A stretch of 5,906 nt of DNA from Zavarzinia sp. (GTDB lineage: Bacteria; Pseudomonadota; Alphaproteobacteria; Zavarziniales; Zavarziniaceae), in NCBI GenBank assembly GCA_028694545.1, contig JAQVKV010000181.1, positions 1 to 5,906 on the forward strand. The letters are read 5' to 3'. Both the position numbers and the translations under genes were made by a program. This document shows positions 1 through 5,906 of the stretch, one piece after another; position 1 is the first letter of the stretch, and every line of letters starts with the position of its first letter. The notes beneath the pieces were generated by a model. It saw nothing but the letters and a program-made list of their open reading frames with translations, was not told the origin of the DNA and did not search any database.

Positions 1-474
1 ACCCGAACCGTCGCATTCCTCGCAGGCCACGGTCGAGGGCACGCGGATCTGCGTCTTCTTGCCCTTGAACGCGTCCTCGAGGGTGATTTCCATGTTGTAG
101 CGCAGGTCGGACCCGCGCATGGCGGCTGTCCCGCCGCCGCGCTGGCCGCCCCGTCCCATGAATTCGCCGAACAGGTCGTCGAAGACATCGGCGAAGGACG
201 AACCGAAATCGAAGCCGCGCGCGCCGCCAGCCCCGCCCGGACCGCCGCCCTCGAAGGCGGCATGGCCGTAGCGATCATAGGCCGCGCGCTTCTCCTCGTC
301 GGAGAGCACGGAATAGGCTTCGTTGATTTCCTTGAACTTCTGCTCCGCGTCGGCGTCGCCCGGGTTCTTGTCCGGGTGCCACTTCATCGCGAGCTTGCGG
401 AACGACTTCTTGATGTCATCGGCCGAGGCCCCGCGCGCGACGCCCAACAATTCGTAGTAATCGGCCTTTGCCAT
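1..474 (-). CDS. dnaJ: DnaJ (Hsp40) co-chaperone, N-terminal part, cut by window edge
   Basis: Cytoplasmic J-domain protein that brings unfolded substrates to DnaK and stimulates its ATPase. The 158 visible codons start [17 protein letters not shown]. The J domain covers about residues 1-70, with the catalytic HPD tripeptide at 33-35 (WHPDKNPGD) and the helix IV end around YDRYGH (66-71). A Gly/Phe-rich linker follows at about 75-115, with [22 protein letters not shown] DIF repeats. The substrate-binding domain then begins, and the window edge falls exactly at the end of the first zinc motif, CEECDGSG (151-158). The remaining zinc motifs and C-terminal domains lie outside. The start is fixed by an AGGAG ribosome binding site at 481-485, six bases upstream. 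It lies 76 bases after dnaK on the same strand, so cotranscription with dnaK is likely. What is visible is intact; identification is secure from the J domain plus the CxxCxGxG motif. Confidence 0.97.
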   Translation of the reverse strand, partial: MAKADYYELLGVARGASADDIKKSFRKLAMKWHPDKNPGDADAEQKFKEINEAYSVLSDEEKRAAYDRYGHAAFEGGGPGGAGGARGFDFGSSFADVFDDLFGEFMGRGGQRGGGTAAMRGSDLRYNMEITLEDAFKGKKTQIRVPSTVACEECDGSG

Positions 475-494
475 GGCGGACTCCTGTCACCAGC

Positions 495-531
495 CTCGCC
501 GGCCGCCCCTCAAGAGGCGACGGCCGGCGAG
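495..531 (-). other. dnaK-dnaJ intergenic hairpin
   Basis: A perfect 11-base inverted repeat, CTCGCCGGCCG (495-505) and CGGCCGGCGAG (521-531), separated by 15 bases that can themselves form a small CCT/AGG stem. In the dnaK-dnaJ transcript it would form a very stable hairpin ending nine bases before the dnaJ ribosome binding site. There is no U-run after it, so it is not a classical intrinsic terminator. Attenuation, mRNA processing or protection of the dnaK 3' end are possible roles, inferred only from position. Confidence 0.5.
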
Positions 532-550
532 CCCTGTGCTGTTTCAGCGA

Positions 551-2482
<1,932 letters not shown>

Positions 2483-2488
2483 CATTTT

Positions 2489-2494
2489 CTCCTT
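2489..2494 (-). promoter_or_regulatory. dnaK ribosome binding site that decides the start
   Basis: AAGGAG on the minus strand, three bases from the ATG at 2485 and six from the ATG at 2482. The spacing, together with the family N-terminus [10 protein letters not shown], favours 2482. Confidence 0.85.
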
Positions 2495-2501
2495 CGCGGC
2501 A

Positions 2502-2582
2502 GGCGTCGGCGGCCCGAAAGGCACCGGCGACACCCCCTATGGGTCCTGAAACAGGGCGAGGGAGGCGTGAAAGCCCCCGCCC
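2502..2582 (-). other. dnaK mRNA leader with two predicted hairpins
   Basis: The dnaK 5' leader is about 100 bases from the predicted promoter to the ATG. Two stems can be drawn by eye. The first pairs GGGCGGGGG (2582-2574) with CCCTCGCCC (2562-2554), nine pairs including one G-U, with an 11-base loop, very near the predicted 5' end. The second pairs GGTGTCG (2534-2528) with CGACGCC (2508-2502), seven pairs including one G-U, ending a few bases before the ribosome binding site. Neither sequesters AAGGAG directly. They could be chance pairings in GC-rich DNA; a stabilising 5' stem or a temperature-responsive fold are possibilities, not shown. Confidence 0.35.
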
Positions 2583-2591
2583 GCGCTGTGG

Positions 2592-2623
2592 CTTATATAG
2601 GGCGGGGTTTTCGGCGCCGCAAC
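2592..2623 (-). promoter_or_regulatory. Putative RpoH (sigma-32) type promoter of dnaK
   Basis: On the minus strand GTTG (2623-2620) is followed after 18 bases by CCTATATAAG (2601-2592). The second box fits every fixed position of the -10 form described for alphaproteobacterial heat-shock promoters (CyTATnTnnG), and the first matches CTTG in three of four bases. The same stretch also reads as TTGCGG, 17 bases, TATATA, a moderate housekeeping promoter, so dual use is possible. Expected transcription start is about 2585-2588. It lies about 75 bases after the stop of the upstream lipoprotein gene, so dnaK can be expressed independently of it. Confidence 0.6.
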
Positions 2624-2697
2624 GGTGCTGACGACGAGTCAATGAGCTGCGGGAGAAAATTTGTGCCGCACCCTGCGAGGATGTCGCGGGAGCTCTC

Positions 2698-3897
2698 CTA
2701 ATTGGCCTTCGGCGTGATCTGCGGCGGCATGTTCAAGATCGTCAGGCCACCTGTTGCAGCGGTTGCCGCCGCCGCAACAGCGCTTGCTGCCTGGATGGCG
2801 GTCGCACAATCTTCCAACGAAGCGTTTGCGCCCGAACATTTCTGGCTGGCAAGAACCATCAGATTACTGTTTGCCTGAATCAACTGTGTGATAGCCGCTT
2901 GGCGGCTCTCGTACGCACTGGTATAGGCGGAGAAGACTTTGTGACATTCGGCGAACATCTGTGAATCCGTGTTTGCATTGCCTTCGAAGAGATATTCGAC
3001 GCAATTGTCGATCAATACGCCTCGATTAAGGGCTGCGTCGACCACCTGAACCACGGCGGCGGCGACCTCCTTGTTCACGCCGTTGCCGGTGCTCGTGTCG
3101 ATGACCACCGTCCCGCCCACCGTGCCGGAGGCTGCCGCCGCCAAGGCATGCTCCGCCGCCTTGAGTTCCAGCTTGGCGGTTTCCAGATCCCCTTCGGCTT
3201 GTTTGACGTCCTTCAAGGCCGCGTCATATTTTTCTTGAGCCTCCGTGGTGGCGTTATCGGCCGGTTTCAATTTGTCCGCGGACGCTTGGAGGTCGGTGAC
3301 CTTCTTTTCCAAGGCCTGGACCTTCTGTTGGGCTGCTTCCACGCCCTCGCCGAGGCTGGCGGCGCTGGTGCCGCCGACGAGCGACGTGATGGGGCCCCGG
3401 TTGGGTGAGGTCATCTGCTCGATGGCGAGGGCGGCCAGCATCGTGTTCTGGAAGCGGCGGAGTTCGGCGCGCACGGCCCGGTCCGACAGGCGCCCACCGG
3501 CGGATAGCGCGCAGATATTGTAGAGGAGATTGCTCTGCGCCTGGGTCAGCTGGGTCCGGAAGGCCATGGTGCCGCCGGACTCGGCGACCGCGGCGACGGC
3601 CTTGGCCACCGCTTCCTTGGTCTCGACCGACAGGCTGCCCGAGGCCGAGAGGAAGGAGAAAACATCCGGGCTCTGCTCCACACAGACCTGATAGTCAGTG
3701 CGGATGATTTCCTGGCCGTCCGCACTCTTGGTGGTGTGTTCCCGGCCCGGCACGGTGACGATCACGCGCTGCTTGGCGTCGATCGTCGAGACATTGGGTT
3801 TCTCTGCCCAATTGTCGAATGTGTATTGGACGGTGCTCCATTCGGCGCAGGCGCTCAGGCCCAGCGCCGCAACGGCCATAACGAGAAATTTGTGCAT
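2698..3897 (-). CDS. Uncharacterised coiled-coil lipoprotein between grpE and dnaK
   Basis: Function not recognised; 399 residues. The N-terminus MHKFLVMAVAALGLSAC is a short signal peptide with a clear lipobox (LSAC, lipidated Cys17). Ala at +2, not Asp, suggests outer-membrane sorting. An N-terminal domain (about 18-170) contains VCVEQSPD (71-78), FRTQ (113-116), YNIC (126-129) and LAIEQMT (157-163). From memory this C-E-SPD / RTQ / YxxC / LAIEQ pattern occurs in uncharacterised exported proteins of other bacteria, but I know of no function. A coiled coil spans about 184-256 (KVQALEKKVTDLQASADKL and following), then a Gly/Thr-rich turn and an Ala-rich helical C-terminal domain with four Cys. 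The start at 3897 is supported by the signal peptide and GGAGG at 3903-3907, five bases away; the open frame extends to 4194 only as a shadow of grpE. GC content is lower than in the flanking genes where counted. Expression appears separate from its neighbours. A chaperone link rests on position only. Confidence 0.85.
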   Translation of the reverse strand: MHKFLVMAVAALGLSACAEWSTVQYTFDNWAEKPNVSTIDAKQRVIVTVPGREHTTKSADGQEIIRTDYQVCVEQSPDVFSFLSASGSLSVETKEAVAKAVAAVAESGGTMAFRTQLTQAQSNLLYNICALSAGGRLSDRAVRAELRRFQNTMLAALAIEQMTSPNRGPITSLVGGTSAASLGEGVEAAQQKVQALEKKVTDLQASADKLKPADNATTEAQEKYDAALKDVKQAEGDLETAKLELKAAEHALAAAASGTVGGTVVIDTSTGNGVNKEVAAAVVQVVDAALNRGVLIDNCVEYLFEGNANTDSQMFAECHKVFSAYTSAYESRQAAITQLIQANSNLMVLASQKCSGANASLEDCATAIQAASAVAAAATAATGGLTILNMPPQITPKAN

Positions 3898-3925
3898 GGC
3901 GCCCTCCCCCAAGGTATCTGGGGAA

Positions 3926-3961
3926 GTGTACACAACTTTATGGTTTAGTGTATCAAAACAC
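3926..3961 (-). promoter_or_regulatory. AT-rich upstream region of the lipoprotein gene with GTGT/ACAC dyads
   Basis: Bases 3921-3960 have 14 G or C in 40, a sharp dip in this GC-rich window, immediately upstream of the lipoprotein gene. On the minus strand TTGATA (3956-3951) is a good -35 match, but the -10 at proper distance (TGTACA, 3932-3927, 18-base spacer) is poor. The palindrome GTGTACAC (3926-3933) overlaps that -10, and GTGT-6 bases-ACAC (3961-3948) overlaps the -35. They look like two operator-like sites sharing a half-site. A promoter here is likely from position and composition; the exact boxes are uncertain. Confidence 0.35.
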
Positions 3962-3982
3962 ACGCCGTCGCGCATGGGTTGA

Positions 3983-4005
3983 GCCGCCGGCGGGATGCCG
4001 GCGGC
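3983..4005 (-). terminator. Hairpin after grpE, probable terminator or attenuator
   Basis: A perfect nine-base GC-only inverted repeat, GCCGCCGGC and GCCGGCGGC, with a five-base loop, lies 25 bases after the grpE stop codon. In the minus-strand transcript it is followed by TCAACCC, without a proper U-run. It may therefore stop transcription only partly, or protect the hrcA-grpE mRNA end. It separates hrcA-grpE from the lipoprotein gene. Confidence 0.5.
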
Positions 4006-4030
4006 CGATAGCGTCAGGCGGTCTGGGGCA

Positions 4031-4624
4031 TCAGGCGGTCTGGTCGACGCTCGGCGTGGCCGGGGCTTCGGCCTTGGCGACGCCGACCTTGGCGGCGCGC
4101 AGCAGGCGGCCGTGGATCTGGTAGCCGGTCTGCACCACCTGGATGACGGAACCGCCGGGCTGGCCGGTGCCCGGCACCTCGAACAGCACTTCATGCTTGT
4201 TCGGGTCGGCCTTCTCGCCCAGTGCCGGGTCGATCTTGCTGATGCCCGCCTTTTCGAAAGCGGAGAGCAGCTCGCGCTCGGTCATTTCCACGCCGTCCAG
4301 CAGGTTGGTCAGGGCGCCGCCCTCGGTCCTTGCCTCGGCCGGCACGGATTCGAGCGCACGGCGCAGGTTGTCGGCAACGGAGGTCAGGTCGCGGGCGAAT
4401 TTGGTGACGGCGTATTTCGCCGTGTCCTCGCGCTCGCGCTCGGCGCGGCGGCGCAGGTTCTCGGCCTCGGCGAAGGCGCGCAGCACGCGGTCCTTCAGGT
4501 CCGCCACTTCCGCCTGCAGGGATTCGACGGTCGGGCTCGCGGGTGCCGCTTCCGTTTCGGCCGGGGCCGCGCTCGCTTCGGTTTCCGTCGCGGTCGCTTC
4601 GGTGTTTTCGGTCTCGGTCGTCAT
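4031..4624 (-). CDS. grpE: GrpE, nucleotide exchange factor for DnaK
   Basis: Homodimeric cytoplasmic co-chaperone that opens the DnaK nucleotide cleft to release ADP, and acts as a thermosensor in the cycle. The protein is 197 residues. An acidic Thr/Glu/Ala-rich disordered tail (1-31) precedes a long dimerisation helix (about 33-97, VESLQAEVADLKDRVLRAFAE onward), the helical bundle (about 98-135) and the C-terminal beta wing. The wing carries the family signature: HEVLFEVPG (144-152), GYQIHGRLLRAAKVGV (167-182). The ATG at 4624 is chosen because GGAAG (4629-4633) lies just upstream. The open frame extends six codons further only through a TTG at 4642 that overlaps the hrcA stop, a less likely start. 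It follows hrcA by 14 bases, so the two are almost certainly one operon. Its partner dnaK lies downstream, beyond the lipoprotein gene. Intact. Confidence 0.97.
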   Translation of the reverse strand: MTTETENTEATATETEASAAPAETEAAPASPTVESLQAEVADLKDRVLRAFAEAENLRRRAEREREDTAKYAVTKFARDLTSVADNLRRALESVPAEARTEGGALTNLLDGVEMTERELLSAFEKAGISKIDPALGEKADPNKHEVLFEVPGTGQPGGSVIQVVQTGYQIHGRLLRAAKVGVAKAEAPATPSVDQTA

Positions 4625-4638
4625 GTCACTTCCAGTTT

Positions 4639-5673
4639 TCAACTCATCAGGCGGCCGATCACCCGGGCGGTATAATCCACCATGGGCACGACCCGCCCGT
4701 AATTCACCCTTGTCGGCGCGATGACGCCGATCATGCCGACGATCTGCTCGTTCCGGCGCCTGAACGGCGCCACGATCAGTGACGAGCCGGACAGGCTGAA
4801 CAGCTTGTTCTCGGAGCCGATGAAGATGCGCACCCCGTCGGCGTCCTGCGCCAGATCCAACAGTTGGAGGACGTCGCGCTTGGATTCAAGGTCGTCGAAC
4901 AATTGCCGCACCCGTTCGAGATCCGCAAGCGCCGTGAGATCGTCGAGCAGCCGCGCCCGGCCCGAGACGATCAGCATGTTGCGGTCGCCCTCGTCCGACC
5001 AGGTGGCGAGGCCGGCCTCGACGACCTTGGCGGCGAGCTGGTCCAGCTCGGCCCGGCGCTGGTCGATCTCGCCGAGGATGCGGGTGCGCCCCTCGGCCAT
5101 GGTCCGCCCGCCGAGGCGCGCGGACATGTAGTTGGAGGCGGCCTGAAGCGCGCTGGGTGTCAGGCCGGCGGGGACGTCGACGATGCGGTTCTCGACCGAA
5201 CCGTCCTCGGCCACGATCACGGCCATGGCCCGTTCCGGTCCGAGCGTCACGAATTCCACATGGGACAAGGGCTTGTTCGCCTTGGGCGCGATGACGAGGC
5301 CGGCGCAATGCGAGAGGCCGGACAGGCGCCGCGTCGCTTCCGTCAGCACATCCTCGACCGATTTGCCGGCGGCGGCCGCCTGCGCCTCGATCGAGCGGCG
5401 CTCGTCCTCGGTCAGGCTGCCGAGTTCGAGGAAACTGTCGACGAAGATGCGCAGGCCCGCCTGGGTCGGCATGCGTCCGGCCGAGGCATGGGGCGCGTAA
5501 AGCAGGCCGGCCTGCTCCAGATCCGACATCACATTGCGGATCGAGGCCGGCGACAGCGGAAAATCGAGACGCTGCGACAGCGTGCGCGAGCCGACAGGCT
5601 CCCCCGTCTCGAGATAAGCCTCGACGATGGTACGGAAGATCTGGCGAGAACGGTCGTTCAGCTCCTGGATCAT
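4639..5673 (-). CDS. hrcA: HrcA, heat-inducible transcription repressor
   Basis: DNA-binding repressor of heat-shock genes that binds CIRCE inverted repeats and depends on GroE for activity in characterised members. The protein is 344 residues, the usual size. The N-terminal winged helix (about 1-80) includes GEPVGSRTLS (24-33), the recognition region SPASIRNVMSDLEQAGLL (41-58) and the diagnostic PHASAGRMPTQAGLRIFVD (61-79). A GAF-like central domain with a dimerisation insert follows, and the C-terminus carries the family segment IGVIAPTRVNYGRVVPMVDY. The start MIQELNDRSR matches the family. Its ribosome binding site is weak (GGGA about ten bases upstream), and the predicted 5' leader is only about 24 bases. 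First gene of an operon with grpE; divergent from the plus-strand gene at the right edge. No CIRCE was found in the window, so no autoregulation is visible. Intact. Confidence 0.97.
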   Translation of the reverse strand: MIQELNDRSRQIFRTIVEAYLETGEPVGSRTLSQRLDFPLSPASIRNVMSDLEQAGLLYAPHASAGRMPTQAGLRIFVDSFLELGSLTEDERRSIEAQAAAAGKSVEDVLTEATRRLSGLSHCAGLVIAPKANKPLSHVEFVTLGPERAMAVIVAEDGSVENRIVDVPAGLTPSALQAASNYMSARLGGRTMAEGRTRILGEIDQRRAELDQLAAKVVEAGLATWSDEGDRNMLIVSGRARLLDDLTALADLERVRQLFDDLESKRDVLQLLDLAQDADGVRIFIGSENKLFSLSGSSLIVAPFRRRNEQIVGMIGVIAPTRVNYGRVVPMVDYTARVIGRLMS

Positions 5674-5703
5674 CCCGGAAATTCCCGTGTCTACAATGTC
5701 TGC

Positions 5704-5732
5704 AATCTAGGAAGGGGTTGTGGCCGCGTCAA
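5704..5732 (-). promoter_or_regulatory. Housekeeping-type promoter of hrcA-grpE
   Basis: On the minus strand TTGACG (5732-5727, five of six against TTGACA), a 17-base spacer and TAGATT (5709-5704, four of six against TATAAT). Predicted start of transcription is about 5697, some 24 bases before the hrcA ATG. No CIRCE repeat (TTAGCACTC-N9-GAGTGCTAA) overlaps it. Confidence 0.6.
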
Positions 5733-5753
5733 TCTGCCCGGGACGATCGGGGG

Positions 5754-5807
5754 TGGACAAAGGCCATGGCGAGTCGCCACATAGGAGTTGCCCCGCCTTT
5801 CCGGGGC
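5754..5807 (+). promoter_or_regulatory. Leader region of the plus-strand gene: weak promoter, dyad and hairpin
   Basis: TGGACA (5754-5759) is a five-of-six -35 match, but the following -10 candidates (around CACATAG, 5778-5784) are poor, so the promoter call is weak. The 13-base dyad TGGCGA-G-TCGCCA (5767-5779) would fall in its spacer. Next, GCCCCG (5790-5795) and CGGGGC (5802-5807) can form a six-pair hairpin with a six-base loop in the 5' leader. From 5808 to 5890 nothing else could be recognised. Confidence 0.3.
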
Positions 5808-5890
5808 CAAGGCCAGCACGGTGCCGAGGCGCCGTAACGACAAGGTCTCGGCGGCCGCCACCGCAACTTAAGGCGCGCCGCCCCAGAAGG

Positions 5891-5896
5891 AAGGAG
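5891..5896 (+). promoter_or_regulatory. Ribosome binding site of the plus-strand gene
   Basis: AAGGAG, seven bases before the ATG at the window edge; a strong, well-spaced site that makes a real gene start here credible. Confidence 0.75.
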
Positions 5897-5903
5897 CAGA
5901 GCC

Positions 5904-5906
5904 ATG
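5904..5906 (+). CDS. Start codon of a plus-strand gene, probably RNase PH (by context only)
   Basis: Only the ATG is inside the window, so no protein sequence can be read. A strong ribosome binding site (AAGGAG, 5891-5896) precedes it. In many alphaproteobacteria the gene divergent from hrcA is rph, encoding ribonuclease PH, which trims tRNA 3' ends; that neighbour relation is the sole basis for the suggestion. A gene starting here is fairly certain, its identity is not. Confidence 0.5.

Noticed and set aside
2483..2533. 17-residue N-terminal extension of dnaK
   Set aside because: It includes the ribosome binding site AAGGAG as coding sequence and is absent from the family, whose members begin at MGKxIGIDLG.
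2641..2697. Possible intrinsic terminator after the lipoprotein gene
   Set aside because: Only four- to five-pair stems (such as TGCGG/CCGCA with a 13-base loop) can be drawn, with no following U-run, too weak to call.
3898..4194. 99-codon N-terminal extension of the lipoprotein frame
   Set aside because: It overlaps the 3' part of grpE in another frame, reads as low-complexity Arg/Pro/Ala shadow sequence, crosses the hairpin and AT-rich region, and would bury a textbook lipoprotein signal peptide that has its own ribosome binding site.
4625..4642. TTG start six codons upstream for grpE
   Set aside because: It overlaps the hrcA stop codon and has no suitable ribosome binding site, while ATG 4624 has GGAAG just upstream.
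3995..4675. 226-codon plus-strand frame opposite grpE
   Set aside because: Same codon-aligned antisense relation to grpE; grpE has the full family signature, a ribosome binding site and operon context.
4864..5784. 306-codon plus-strand frame opposite hrcA
   Set aside because: Codon-aligned antisense shadow of hrcA, with no ribosome binding site or recognisable protein features.
5674..5903. Search for a CIRCE operator before hrcA, and likewise before dnaK (2483-2697)
   Set aside because: No TTAGCACTC / GAGTGCTAA pair or near match was found by eye in either region.

Overview
The window carries a heat-shock chaperone locus from a GC-rich bacterium, most probably an alphaproteobacterium. HrcA, GrpE, DnaK and DnaJ all read as alphaproteobacterial-type proteins. 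An hrcA-grpE pair transcribed away from what looks like the start of rph is a familiar alphaproteobacterial arrangement. Having dnaK-dnaJ directly next to it suggests a Rhodospirillales-like member, but this is inference from gene order, not a sequence search.

Layout, right to left, because all complete genes are on the minus strand: hrcA (5673-4639, heat-shock repressor), grpE (4624-4031, nucleotide exchange factor), an unrecognised lipoprotein gene (3897-2698), dnaK (2482-551, Hsp70) and the first 158 codons of dnaJ (474-1, J-domain co-chaperone, cut by the window edge in its first zinc motif). At the far right a plus-strand gene begins, with only its ribosome binding site and ATG inside the window; context suggests rph. 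No RNA gene, insertion sequence, CRISPR array or prophage feature was seen. All intergenic gaps are shorter than 300 bases.

Function: DnaK binds and releases unfolded protein, DnaJ delivers substrate and stimulates ATP hydrolysis, and GrpE resets the cycle by releasing ADP. HrcA represses heat-shock genes, usually through CIRCE operators. No CIRCE was found here, so its targets probably lie elsewhere (groESL is the usual one). The dnaK leader instead shows a match to the RpoH (sigma-32) type promoter described for alphaproteobacteria. hrcA has a good housekeeping-type promoter.

The odd element is the lipoprotein gene inserted between grpE and dnaK. It has its own AT-rich upstream region, sits behind a strong hairpin after grpE, and is poorer in GC over at least part of its length. 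It encodes an exported, probably outer-membrane-anchored protein with a coiled coil and six cysteines beyond the lipidated one. It is the best candidate here for undescribed biology. Secondary points of interest are hairpins in the dnaK leader and between dnaK and dnaJ, and dyads in the intergenic regions.
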